DNA of 47,332 bases from contig QHVQ01000026.1 in assembly GCA_003222305.1 (NCBI GenBank), forward strand, positions 49,266 to 96,597, read 5' to 3'. The translations under genes and the position numbers were made by a program. The notes beneath the pieces were generated by a model. The model made no database searches, was not told the DNA's origin, and was given only the letters and a program-made list of their open reading frames with translations. The DNA comes from Acidobacteriota bacterium. Lineage in GTDB: Bacteria > Acidobacteriota > Polarisedimenticolia > Gp22-AA2 > AA152. Shown one piece after another: positions 26,181 to 34,399 of this stretch; the stretch's first letter is position 1, and each line of letters opens with the position of its first letter.

Positions 26181-27325
26181 ACTTCCAGGATTCTCCCCAC
26201 GAGAACGTTCCAGTCGAAATGGGCAAGGGCGTGCTCTCTTGCAGCTCCGCCGATTTTCCTGGCGGAGACCGGATCCAGGAGCAGATGCGAAATGGCCTCT
26301 GCCAATCGTTTGCCCGCCTCCTCCGAAAGCGTACCAGGCGCGCGGTAGGTGGAGTTCGCGGATTCGAAGAGGTCCACGAGCACCCCCCTCCCCTGGTCTC
26401 CCAGGAGCTCGGCCAGACCTCCCAACCGACTGGCCACCACTGGCTTAGCCATCGCCATGGCCTCAAGGCAGGCATGACTGGTGGATTCCATGGAGGAAGG
26501 GAATACCACCACATCGGCCACTGCCAGATAGCCGGGAACTTCTGCATTGGGAATCGCGCCCACGAAGTCGAAGTGGGCCGCCACACCCGACTCGTGAGTC
26601 ATCCGCTTCAACTCCTCCTCCTGAGATCCCCATCCGCCGATGACGAAGCGAGCCGCAGGGCACGAAACCAGGATGCGAGGGGCCACTTGCACCAGGTAAT
26701 GAATTCCATTTTTCGGGACGAGCCGTCGCACGGCCAGGACCACCTGGTGCCCACGGTATTTCTGTCTAAGAACCTCGGGGGCTGTCCTCGAGGCGTCGAA
26801 TTCGTCCGTGTCCACGCCATTGGGGATCACGTGGATACGGGAGGGATCGCAGTAGGTGGAGGCCAGACGAGCGAACTCGGAGCTGGTGGCAATGACTGCA
26901 TCGGCAAGCGAAAGTGACACCCGACGATAGCGTAGGTGGCTCCAACGCTTGAGCGGTGAGTCTTGAGGATTATCCAAGAGGCCCAGTCCGTGAAGGGAGA
27001 CCACGAACCGCTGTGCGATCTTCCGAGCCAACGGGGCCGAGAACGCGGCAAGGCGGTAACAGTAGCGAGAATGCACTACGTCTGCGCCTATGAATTCTCT
27101 CTCGAGGATTCGCCTCAGGGTGCGCCGGTCCACCGGTCCAAATGTGTGAGGGAGTCGGAGCACGTCCAAGGCTCCCGGCTCCCGACCCTGGAGGACGTGT
27201 TTCTCGGTGGTTATGATCCTGACCTGATTCCCCTTTTTCACCAGGTACTTCGCGAGGCGAAACGCGCCCATCTCCTGGCCACCCAGGCGGGGTAGATAGG
27301 AATCGGCGGTGATGACGATCTTCAC
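26156..27325 (-). CDS. GT4-family glycosyltransferase
   Basis: A 389-residue GT-B retaining transferase, probably adding sugars to the LPS core or another surface glycan. The acceptor domain begins KIVITADSYLPRLGGQEMGAFRLAKYLVKKG. The donor domain has VIPNGVDTDEFD, VLAVRRLVPKNGIHYLVQ and the EX7E-type region SSMESTSHACLEAMAMAKPVVASRLGGLAELL. Donor and acceptor are unknown. The start overlaps the upstream methyltransferase stop by 4 bases, making a three-gene unit. Confidence 0.88.
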   Translation of the reverse strand: MKIVITADSYLPRLGGQEMGAFRLAKYLVKKGNQVRIITTEKHVLQGREPGALDVLRLPHTFGPVDRRTLRRILEREFIGADVVHSRYCYRLAAFSAPLARKIAQRFVVSLHGLGLLDNPQDSPLKRWSHLRYRRVSLSLADAVIATSSEFARLASTYCDPSRIHVIPNGVDTDEFDASRTAPEVLRQKYRGHQVVLAVRRLVPKNGIHYLVQVAPRILVSCPAARFVIGGWGSQEEELKRMTHESGVAAHFDFVGAIPNAEVPGYLAVADVVVFPSSMESTSHACLEAMAMAKPVVASRLGGLAELLGDQGRGVLVDLFESANSTYRAPGTLSEEAGKRLAEAISHLLLDPVSARKIGGAAREHALAHFDWNVLVGRILEVYGGGPSG

Positions 27326-27924
27326 TTCGGGGGAGCACCACGGGTGGGAATGACCACCCGCATATCGGTCTTTAGCGAGCCATTCTTCTCGTACCGTCGT
27401 CGGCGGAGTTGCACGGTGGCGTCGGGGTACGCTGCGAACGAGGACTCGTCCAGTGAGGAGAGGTGCTTGCGATTCAATTGGCCGCGATAGGGGACGGTGA
27501 TGACCACGCCCCGCCTGGCGGCGTGGACGACACGGGAGAGCACAGCGGCGGTATCGCGGAAGTGTTCGAGGGTTTGGACCAGGAGCAGAAAGTCAAATCC
27601 CCAGGGAAGCGGATCGCTCAATAGATCCCCGCATCGGGTGGGTATTACTGCCTGTTCTGCGGCGGCTCGGCTGATTTCGAATCCCTCGACCTGCCACAGG
27701 GAGCAGAGGGAGGTGAGATGCCGGCCTCCATGGCCCAGACCACTCCCGATGTCTAGGATCCGCAGGGGCTCCTTGGGCAGCACCTCGCCGGCAAATTCGT
27801 AAAAACTCAGGCGCGTTTCGGAGGCCCACTTGTCTTCCGCGGAATCATTCGAGTACTCCCGCTCCCAGAAGGAGCGGGGATTCGAGCGCCTCCAACGCAC
27901 TCTGAGACGATCCAGAAAACTCAC
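27322..27924 (-). CDS. class I SAM-dependent methyltransferase
   Basis: A 200-residue Methyltransf_11-like protein. The SAM-binding motif is ILDIGSGLGHGGRHL, followed by the acidic strand end VEGFEIS. A later motif LLLVQTLEHFRDTAAVLSRVVHAARRGVVITVP is typical of small-molecule or sugar methyltransferases. It is wedged between two GT4 genes with 4-base overlaps on both sides, so methylation of a glycan or its lipid carrier is the likely role; the substrate is not visible. Confidence 0.85.
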   Translation of the reverse strand: MSFLDRLRVRWRRSNPRSFWEREYSNDSAEDKWASETRLSFYEFAGEVLPKEPLRILDIGSGLGHGGRHLTSLCSLWQVEGFEISRAAAEQAVIPTRCGDLLSDPLPWGFDFLLLVQTLEHFRDTAAVLSRVVHAARRGVVITVPYRGQLNRKHLSSLDESSFAAYPDATVQLRRRRYEKNGSLKTDMRVVIPTRGAPPK

Positions 27925-29120
27925 TCGGTCCTTTCGTCCGAACCGGGAGACTGGCGGGTCTTGAGCGGTGAGACGGACCGCCTATTGTCGTGCTCCCGCA
28001 AAACGTCGTCGAACAGAGCCATCATGTCCTGCCCCATGGCTCGCGCGGAGAAGTGATGCTCAATCCGGATTCGGCCCGCTTCGCCCATTCGCCGGGCCAG
28101 GACCCCATCGGTCAGCAGGTGCTCCATCGCGCCGGCGAAGGCATTTAGATCGCCTTCGGGGCAAAGGAATCCGGTTTCATCTTCAGCCACTGCTTCGGCG
28201 ATGCCGCCGACCCGGAACGCCACCACCGGAAGGGCATGGGCCATGGCCTCCAGCACCACTTTGGGAAGGCCTTCGCTACGTGACGTGTGGGCGTAAACAT
28301 TCATGGCCTCGTACCACGTATCCATCTCACGTTGCTGTCCTGGAAAATTGACGCTATCACTCACCCCGAGGCGCTCCGCCAAAGCGCGAAGCCGCGCCAG
28401 TTCTTGGGGTTCTGCGCCTCCGATGAAGATACATCGGATAGCCGGAGTTCGATGACGAATCTTGCTGAGAATCTCGAGCAGCAGCTCGGGTCTCTTCACG
28501 CCCCTTAGCCCCACCGTGCCGATAACGGGGGAGTGTTTCTCACTACCGATGGAGCGTTCGCCTGGGGCGCTCCGTCGCCGAAGGTCGAGCTTCGGAACGT
28601 CGATCCCCGTGTGAATCACGCGCTGGGGATTTCCGACAAGGCGTCGTTCCTTGAGATACGCCCGATAGGCGCTCAGCGCGGCCTCGCTGACGCCCACCAC
28701 AGCGTCGGCACGAGCCACGCGATACTTCTCGTAGTAGCGGGGGGGGCGGTCGGCCTGGCGCAGAAAGCATATCCAGGGGAGTCGATTGAGGCGGGCGACG
28801 GCGTCGGCGAAGGGACCCAGCTCTGCGTGATTGCTCACCACGAGGCGCGCGCGCACTCGGCGTGCCAGCCTCGCCAGCCGGATAGCCACCACTGGAAAGC
28901 GCCAAAGAGCGTCATGTCGCCGAAAGGTCCTGAGTCCTGGCACTCGGTAGACCGGCGTACCGACCTCCCGCAGCGCCTGCGTAAGGAGCCCCTCCCGGGG
29001 CACCGATACTATCATCGCAAAACGGCTACGATCGAGTCTCTTGGAAAGGGTGACGAGTGCGTTGTTGGGGCTGAACACCGACGGTTGGGGCAGTGTCTGG
29101 AGCACCAGCAGAGGAACCAT
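27921..29120 (-). CDS. GT4-family glycosyltransferase
   Basis: First gene of a GT4-methyltransferase-GT4 unit. The 399-residue protein lacks the usual GG in its N-terminal loop (VLQTLPQPSVFSPNNALVTLSKRL). The donor half is canonical: VIHTGIDVPKLDL, IGTVGLRGVKRPELLLEIL, and SRSEGLPKVVLEAMAHALPVVAFRVGGIAEAV with the EX7E acid pair. It ends in a charged tail. An extended -10 element (TGCTATGAT on the minus strand, 29224-29216) lies about 95 bases upstream. Confidence 0.87.
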   Translation of the reverse strand: MVPLLVLQTLPQPSVFSPNNALVTLSKRLDRSRFAMIVSVPREGLLTQALREVGTPVYRVPGLRTFRRHDALWRFPVVAIRLARLARRVRARLVVSNHAELGPFADAVARLNRLPWICFLRQADRPPRYYEKYRVARADAVVGVSEAALSAYRAYLKERRLVGNPQRVIHTGIDVPKLDLRRRSAPGERSIGSEKHSPVIGTVGLRGVKRPELLLEILSKIRHRTPAIRCIFIGGAEPQELARLRALAERLGVSDSVNFPGQQREMDTWYEAMNVYAHTSRSEGLPKVVLEAMAHALPVVAFRVGGIAEAVAEDETGFLCPEGDLNAFAGAMEHLLTDGVLARRMGEAGRIRIEHHFSARAMGQDMMALFDDVLREHDNRRSVSPLKTRQSPGSDERTE

Positions 29121-29196
29121 CGCCTCGACTTTATGGGCCGTCAGGCCGCCCCATGGGGCCAGCTGGAATGCCTCCCGAGCCCGAGTGGAGAGAAGG

Positions 29197-29225
29197 TTGA
29201 CGCTTCAACGCGCGCATCATAGCAT
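29197..29225 (+). promoter_or_regulatory. promoter of the GT4 gene at 29267, overlapping a divergent extended -10
   Basis: TTGACG (29197-29202), 17-base spacer and TAGCAT (29220-29225) predict a start near 29232. On the opposite strand TGCTATGAT (29224-29216) is an extended -10 for the gene at 29120. The two -10 elements overlap, so polymerase could occupy only one at a time. Confidence 0.5.
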
Positions 29226-29266
29226 AGCCGGCCACCTCTCCATGGAAGCGCCCCCGGAGAAATCCC

Positions 29267-30430
29267 ATGAATCTTTCCGGCCTGCGGATTCTCCACACTA
29301 ACTTTCATCGAGGCTGGGGCGGGCAGCCTTCTCGCATTCTGATGCTCTGCCAGGGACTCACCGAGAAGGGCCACCAAATAGTCATCGCAGCCCCCCCGGG
29401 GTCGCTGCTCGCTGACAAGGCAAGAGATGCGGGGCTCGAAACGTTTGAAGAACCGCAATTCCGCCAATCAAAATGGATCTTGTCCGCCCTGCGGGATGCC
29501 GCCTCAATTCACGGTCTTCTCAAGCGGAGAGGGTTTGATCTCGTGGACGCGCACGGTTCGCAAGATCTCTGGGCCAGCGCTGCGGCCGTAAAGGTAGGGC
29601 GCCACCTCTTGCCTCTGGTATACACGCGGCACAACACCAAGCGCGTGGCCGATCATCCCGCGAACCGCTTCCTTTACCGACACCTGGTGGACCATCTCAT
29701 CCTGGTGAGCGGATCGATTTTGGAGCGCTACGGGCCGATCTTGAACCGCGGCGACTTCTCCCGGGATCGGATCTCGGTAGTTCATTCCTCCTACTGGGAG
29801 GACCGGTTTCATCCTGGCGTGGACGGAACAGCGGCACGACGGGAACTCGGGGCCGACGGGACAGATTCCGTCCTCGTAGGAGTGGTGGGTAGACTGGTCG
29901 CGGACAAGGGGGGGATCCACTTCTTGAAAGCGGCCGCCAAGATCGCGCCGCAATTCCCCTCCGCCCGCTTCCTCTTTGTGGGACGGGGCAAGGAAGAGGA
30001 AAGGTTGCGCCGGCGTGCGACGGAGCTTGGCCTTTCCGGAAGGGTGTCCTTTCTCGGATTTCGGGAGGACATGCCCCTTATTACGGCAGCGCTGGATCTC
30101 TCGGTCCTCCCGTCGGTGGATTGCGATGCTTCTTCGGCAGCGCTCAAAGAGGCCATGGCCGTGGGGCGGCCGGTGATAGCCACGGATGTCGGCGGGGCGA
30201 AAGAGATCGTAGAGCACGGCAGAACCGGTCTAGTGGTACCTCCGGCGGATCCCGATGCTCTGGCGAGCGCCATGGAAGACATTCTTCGGCGGGAGGACCG
30301 GGGCCGATCCCTGGGGGAGGCGGGAAGTCAAAGAGTCCGAAACGAGTTCAGCCGAGAGCGTCTCGTGGAAGGGACCCTCGAGGCCTACCGGAAGGCGCTG
30401 CAGCGGTGGAGGAAAAACGAGTGCAGCTGA
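29267..30430 (+). CDS. GT4-family glycosyltransferase
   Basis: A 387-residue GT-B enzyme. The acceptor domain opens LRILHTNFHRGWGGQPSRILML and AAPPGSLLADKARDAG. The donor half has VGVVGRLVADKGGIHFLKAAAKI, FVGRGKEEERL and SAALKEAMAVGRPVIATDVGGAKEIVEHGRTGLVVPP. Its N-terminus closely resembles that of the truncated GT4 at 47114, so the two are probably paralogues of one core-type subfamily. The 3' end stops 3 bases before the convergent membrane methyltransferase gene. Confidence 0.88.
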   Translation: MNLSGLRILHTNFHRGWGGQPSRILMLCQGLTEKGHQIVIAAPPGSLLADKARDAGLETFEEPQFRQSKWILSALRDAASIHGLLKRRGFDLVDAHGSQDLWASAAAVKVGRHLLPLVYTRHNTKRVADHPANRFLYRHLVDHLILVSGSILERYGPILNRGDFSRDRISVVHSSYWEDRFHPGVDGTAARRELGADGTDSVLVGVVGRLVADKGGIHFLKAAAKIAPQFPSARFLFVGRGKEEERLRRRATELGLSGRVSFLGFREDMPLITAALDLSVLPSVDCDASSAALKEAMAVGRPVIATDVGGAKEIVEHGRTGLVVPPADPDALASAMEDILRREDRGRSLGEAGSQRVRNEFSRERLVEGTLEAYRKALQRWRKNECS

Positions 30431-30433
30431 AGT

Positions 30434-31027
30434 TTAAGCCCAGTTCCTCCAGGCAAAGAGGCCGAGGACCAGCAGGACTCCTGTCAAGACTTGGAATTCC
30501 TGGTTTTTCACCGCTCGGTCGAACGACCAATGATCACCCTTTCCGGGGTAGCGGGTCAGAGTTGGAAACAAAATGGGGACTGCGGTGCTGTAGCGTAAGA
30601 ACGCCTCGCCATGCATCTTCTGCAGCCTTGTCCCCTCCACCCGGAGCTTTCGGGGCATGTAGTATCCGAAGAAGACGGCGTATCCCAAGCCGAGCGCGAT
30701 CCAGTTTAGTCCGTAGCGGCTGCGGGCCATGATGCAGAATCCGGTGAGGATCAGTAGGCGGCCAAGGTAGAGAGGATTCTGCGTATACGCGTAAGGTCCC
30801 GAATCGACGAGCTCCACCGACTTGACCAGATGTCCCGCGGCCCAGATGCGAACCGCTTCTCCCAGGACGACAAGCAGGGTTCCCACGGCGAAAAGCCGAG
30901 GTGCGGGCCTCGAGAGCCAAACGAGACAGCTCACGAAAAAATAGAGGAATGCCAAGCGGATGCATCCCAAGATTTTGCTTCGTTGTGATGCCAAGGGAGT
31001 CTCCCGAGACCGAGGGCGGGACGCCAT
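30434..31027 (-). CDS. membrane methyltransferase of the ICMT/PEMT type
   Basis: A 197-residue integral membrane protein with about five hydrophobic segments. The family motif is GHLVKSVELVDSGPYAYTQNPLYLGRLL, followed by YMPRKLRVEGTRLQKMHGEAFLRY, which carries the SAM-binding and Glu-containing C-terminal region. Relatives methylate isoprenylcysteine, phospholipids or polyprenyl-linked substrates. The real substrate is unknown; a lipid or lipid-linked glycan is plausible here. A strong promoter match overlaps the annotated ATG, so translation might instead begin at TTG 30994. Confidence 0.8.
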   Translation of the reverse strand: MASRPRSRETPLASQRSKILGCIRLAFLYFFVSCLVWLSRPAPRLFAVGTLLVVLGEAVRIWAAGHLVKSVELVDSGPYAYTQNPLYLGRLLILTGFCIMARSRYGLNWIALGLGYAVFFGYYMPRKLRVEGTRLQKMHGEAFLRYSTAVPILFPTLTRYPGKGDHWSFDRAVKNQEFQVLTGVLLVLGLFAWRNWA

Positions 31028-31055
31028 GTTAGGGGCAACCCCAGTGCGCTGTCAA
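31026..31055 (-). promoter_or_regulatory. promoter-like element overlapping the ICMT-like start
   Basis: On the minus strand a perfect TTGACA (31055-31050) is followed after 18 bases by TAACAT (31031-31026). The -10 shares bases with the ATG at 31027, which is incompatible with that start on this transcript. Confidence 0.35.
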
Positions 31056-31069
31056 TGCGCTAGATGCCC

Positions 31070-31732
31070 TCATCGGGTGCGGATCGCATTGAGTGATCGG
31101 CGAAGCCGCTTTCCGACTCTGTACCAAAGGGGAGGGTGGCTCAGCTCATGGCGCTCTTCGGCTGTGAGGCAATGAGGCGCGTGCCGGAGTGTAAGCTTCA
31201 ACGCGGCGCGGCGATCCGAACCGCAGGCCGCTCGGAAGAGCCGATATTTGAATCGACCAGAGGCCTGCTCCAAAATGACGGCGGTGGAGAAGTCCACCAG
31301 GTATGGGTTTCCACCCGGACCCACCAGTATGTCCCGATGATGAAGATCCCCCTGGGCCACGCCCGCGCGATGGACCGAGTTGAGAAGCTGCGTCAGCTCT
31401 CGAAAGAATTCCTCGGGAACCTCTCCAGGGCGAAAGTGGGAAAGATCTAGTCCTTCCACGAAATCCATGGCGAAGGCGAACCGGTCGATTTGGCCCGCCA
31501 GGTGCGGGATCCCGGAAAGATCCTGAAGTCTCTGGTATGCGCGAACCTCTCGACGCACCAGGCTGCGCCCTAGGGTGTTGCGGATCCACGAAGGGCGGGG
31601 TGAATAATCCTTGATGGCCAGACGTGATCCCTCATCCTCCCAGAGAAAGATGTCAGCCTTGGTGACATTCCTTCCGCAACGCAACCGGAATGGGGGACGG
31701 GCGCGGAGGGCCATGCGGGTGGGCAGAGACAT
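31070..31732 (-). CDS. small RIO/LPS-kinase-like protein (paralogue A)
   Basis: A 220-residue miniature kinase. The N-lobe has RLAIKDYSPRPSWIRNTLGRSLVRREVRAYQRL, supplying the Lys and the Glu-containing helix. The hinge region is FAMDFVEGLDLSHF. The catalytic loop reads GVAQGDLHHRDILV, with Asp in the GDLHHRD position, and the metal motif is YLVDFSTAVIL. It resembles lipopolysaccharide kinases and RIO-like kinases; the acceptor is unknown. It is transcribed away from a second paralogue (31803-32468) with only about 70 bases between the starts. The ICMT-like gene follows 42 bases downstream. Confidence 0.75.
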   Translation of the reverse strand: MSLPTRMALRARPPFRLRCGRNVTKADIFLWEDEGSRLAIKDYSPRPSWIRNTLGRSLVRREVRAYQRLQDLSGIPHLAGQIDRFAFAMDFVEGLDLSHFRPGEVPEEFFRELTQLLNSVHRAGVAQGDLHHRDILVGPGGNPYLVDFSTAVILEQASGRFKYRLFRAACGSDRRAALKLTLRHAPHCLTAEERHELSHPPLWYRVGKRLRRSLNAIRTR

Positions 31733-31802
31733 GGAATCTCATCTCGCCGAGCGCGGTATGTTACGATAAACCAGCTATTTAAGCAAAATGGAGAATATCA
31801 CA

Positions 31803-32468
31803 ATGCGAGAGTCTCCTCAACATTCTCCCCGGGTCGCAAATCTACCGGTGCGTGAGGAGATGGATCTCGGAGAGAGTCGAGGCAAGCTCCTTCAGCGTGG
31901 GGCGTGGGGAAAAGCAGACATCCTACTGGTGGAAAGTCCAGTGGGCAAAGCCATCGTCAAGGATTTCAGCCGCAAATTGTTTCCCGTCCGGTGGTACGGG
32001 CGCTGGCAAATCCGGCGCGAGGCTTCCATTTACCGCAGGTTGGCCGGCGTTCCCGGCGTCCCAAAGTATTTTGGCAGAATCGGGAAGAATGCCATCGCCA
32101 TCGAGTATATCGAGGGGGAAAGAATCTCCCACTGGAAACGCCGGGAACTTCCTCCCGCACTCTTTGCCCGGCTTTGGACCCTCATCGAATCCATCCATGC
32201 CCGCGGTATTGTCCACATCGACTTGCGTAAGCGGGACAACATTCTGATCGATTCTAGGGGAGAGGTATTCATCATCGACTTCAACGCCTCATTTCGTTTC
32301 CCGCCGGGGAGCCGGGGTGCCCGCTGGATCCTTCCTGCGCTACGAAGAATCGACCACTTCGGGTTTCTCAAGTGGAAGGCGGCCCTCGCTCCTTCGCAGC
32401 TCAGCGAGGCGGAACGCAGCGCCTTCCGGCGTATGTCGTTCCTGCGACGTTTCTGGATCTTCAAGTGA
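31803..32468 (+). CDS. small RIO/LPS-kinase-like protein (paralogue B)
   Basis: A 221-residue kinase-like protein in the same style as the divergent gene. The N-lobe is KAIVKDFSRKLFPVRWYGRW then QIRREASIYRRL; the hinge is IAIEYIEGERISHW. The catalytic loop is GIVHIDLRKRDNILI, and the metal motif VFIIDFNASFRF. I chose ATG 31803 because GGAG lies 9 nt upstream; ATG 31788 is in frame but lacks a ribosome site. The stop overlaps the GT2 start as GTGA, tying the kinase to a glycosyltransferase. Phosphorylation of an LPS core or polyprenyl-linked sugar is a reasonable inference. Confidence 0.75.
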   Translation: MRESPQHSPRVANLPVREEMDLGESRGKLLQRGAWGKADILLVESPVGKAIVKDFSRKLFPVRWYGRWQIRREASIYRRLAGVPGVPKYFGRIGKNAIAIEYIEGERISHWKRRELPPALFARLWTLIESIHARGIVHIDLRKRDNILIDSRGEVFIIDFNASFRFPPGSRGARWILPALRRIDHFGFLKWKAALAPSQLSEAERSAFRRMSFLRRFWIFK

Positions 32469-33217
32469 GTCCGCTCCAGCTCACCGTGGTGATTCCTGTG
32501 CGCGACGAGCGGGAAAACCTTCGACCGCTTTGGGAGGAGCTGCACCGCATCCTAGAGGGGATTGGTAGGAGTTACGAGTTGATTCTGGTCGACGATGCCA
32601 GCACCGATGGGAGCGGAGCGCTGCTGGATGAGCTGGGCCGGCAGGACTCGAGGCTGAGCGTGCTGCACCTGGAGCAACCTTCGGGCCAGACGGCCGCCCT
32701 CGATGCCGCATTCCGGTTCGCGCGCGGCGATGTCATCGTCACCTTGGACGCTGACCTCCAGAGCGACGCCGCCGATATCCCGCGCATGCTGGAGTCGCTG
32801 GGAACGCTGGACGCTGTGGTCGGGTACCGAGTGCGGCGCAGGGACTCAAGAGTGAGACGTATTCTCTCTTGCCTCGCCAACGCCATGCGCAATCGGGTTC
32901 TCGGCGAGACGATCCGCGACACGGGTTGTCCCTTGAAGGTTTTTCGCCGCTCGAGCTTGCTGAAGATCCGACTCTATGACGGAATGCACCGCTTCCTTCC
33001 AGCGCTCATGGAGTTCGAGGGATTCAGGGTGATTCAAATCGCGGTAGGCCATCGGCCGAGACGCTGGGGACATTCCAAGTACGGCTTGTGTAGCCGACTG
33101 CTCCATCCTATCGCCGACCTTTGGGCAGTTCGATGGATGAAGCGCCGCAGGTTACGCTACCGGATCCGGGGGGAAGAAGCGGTCAAGGAGACGGAGAGAA
33201 ATAGCCTGGTCGGGTGA
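32465..33217 (+). CDS. GT2-family glycosyltransferase, dolichol-phosphate-mannose-synthase-like
   Basis: A 250-residue GT-A enzyme that likely loads a sugar on polyprenyl phosphate. The N-terminus is LTVVIPVRDERENLRPLWEEL, then YELILVDDASTDGS. The metal-binding DxD is in IVTLDADLQSDAADIP, and later RDTGCPLKVFRRSSL and HRPRRWGHSKYG are family landmarks. The usual C-terminal membrane helices are absent. GTG 32465 overlaps the kinase stop by 4 bases. Such an enzyme could supply the lipid-linked sugar used by an ArnT/PMT-type transferase; that link is inference. The 3' end overlaps the VWA gene by 35 bases. Confidence 0.88.
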   Translation: MSPLQLTVVIPVRDERENLRPLWEELHRILEGIGRSYELILVDDASTDGSGALLDELGRQDSRLSVLHLEQPSGQTAALDAAFRFARGDVIVTLDADLQSDAADIPRMLESLGTLDAVVGYRVRRRDSRVRRILSCLANAMRNRVLGETIRDTGCPLKVFRRSSLLKIRLYDGMHRFLPALMEFEGFRVIQIAVGHRPRRWGHSKYGLCSRLLHPIADLWAVRWMKRRRLRYRIRGEEAVKETERNSLVG

Positions 33218-34391
33218 GCACGTGGAGCCCGGGTGGGTCCACTTCCACCCGCACGGCCCGCCATTTGCCGTCCCTGGACTGGTTGGTGGGGGCGTAGCTC
33301 AGTGAATACTGACGACCCAGGTCCTGCATGATCTGCTGATAGACCCCTTGCAATTGACCGGGCCTCTCAGGATTGTAGAATCGCCCTCCCGTCTTCTCAG
33401 AGAAGTTCTCGAGGATCTCCCGCAAGGAGCGACGCTGCGCTAGATCAGTCTCATCCTGGAGCCGTGCCCCAAGCCCGATAGCGTAGGCGACCACTTCCGA
33501 ATGCGCCAGGGCGTCCACCGCCTCTTCAAAAAGGTGAAGACTACCCGGCGCGTTCTCCCGGAAGGCCTGGTCCCTTCCGTCCGAAAGGAGGACCACCACC
33601 CTCCGGCCTTCCACATCCTTCAGCCGCTCGGCCGCCTTTACCAGGGCGTCGTAGAGGGCTGTGCCTCCCGCCGGAACGATCTCTTGGATGGCTCTTTCCA
33701 GTCTTTTCCGATCGGACGTCAGAGGCTGCAGCTCCGTCACCGTGTCGCTGAAACTGATCACCATGGTCCGGTCGGAAGGCTCCATTCTCTTGACGAAATC
33801 CAGGGCCGACCGTCGAGCTATTTCCATCCGGTCGCCAGTTCCCATGCTGTTGGATGCGTCCATCACGAGTGCCACGGACAGTGGCTGCCGCGCCGCCGTG
33901 AAATGGGCAATGAGTTGTGGCTTGCCGTCCTCGAAGAGTCGAAAACTATCCCGTTGGAGATCGGTGACGGGCTTTCCACGCTGGTCAAAGACGTTGACGT
34001 AGAGATCGACCAGGGAGACCGACTCCCGCTGGCCAACACGCAAGGGCGGCGTTTGAAGGGTCGCGTTGGCAGTTCTTCCCAGATCATCCACCACCCGGGC
34101 CTCAAGCCTGTGGGGCTGAAAGTCTTCCCCTGCGTTCCACATGAACTCGTAGGGAGGTTTCTCTAGGACTGCCACTCGCTGGGAGTCGATGACAACTTCA
34201 ATGCGAACAAGTCGGGCTCCCTGCGGTACCACGGCCAGCAGTGACACTCGAGTCTCGCCTGCCACCGGAAGGTTGGGAGGCGGAGTAAGGAAACGGAGTG
34301 CCAATTCCTCAGCACGAAGGAGCGTGCAACTGGCGAGTAGGAAAAGGAGGCAGCTGCCCAGAAAACGAAGGATCCGGAGAGAGACGTCCAA
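33183..34391 (-). CDS. secreted VWA-domain protein (Acidobacteria-type)
   Basis: A 402-residue exported protein with a signal peptide (RILRFLGSCLLFLLASCTLLRA). An N-terminal beta domain with Ig-like character (residues about 30-130) is followed by a FRLFEDGKPQLIAHF segment. A von Willebrand A domain follows, with an intact metal site: DASNS in VMDASNSMGTGDR, T in SDRTMVISFSD, and LLSDGRDQAF. The tail includes RQYSLSYAPTNQSRDGKWRAVRVEV, characteristic of VWA families expanded in Acidobacteriota. TTG 34391 is chosen because it lies 8 bases after the proS stop with GAGAGG upstream. Its ligand is unknown. Confidence 0.85.
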   Translation of the reverse strand: MDVSLRILRFLGSCLLFLLASCTLLRAEELALRFLTPPPNLPVAGETRVSLLAVVPQGARLVRIEVVIDSQRVAVLEKPPYEFMWNAGEDFQPHRLEARVVDDLGRTANATLQTPPLRVGQRESVSLVDLYVNVFDQRGKPVTDLQRDSFRLFEDGKPQLIAHFTAARQPLSVALVMDASNSMGTGDRMEIARRSALDFVKRMEPSDRTMVISFSDTVTELQPLTSDRKRLERAIQEIVPAGGTALYDALVKAAERLKDVEGRRVVVLLSDGRDQAFRENAPGSLHLFEEAVDALAHSEVVAYAIGLGARLQDETDLAQRRSLREILENFSEKTGGRFYNPERPGQLQGVYQQIMQDLGRQYSLSYAPTNQSRDGKWRAVRVEVDPPGLHVLTRPGYFSPSP

Positions 34392-34399
34392 GCAGCCTC

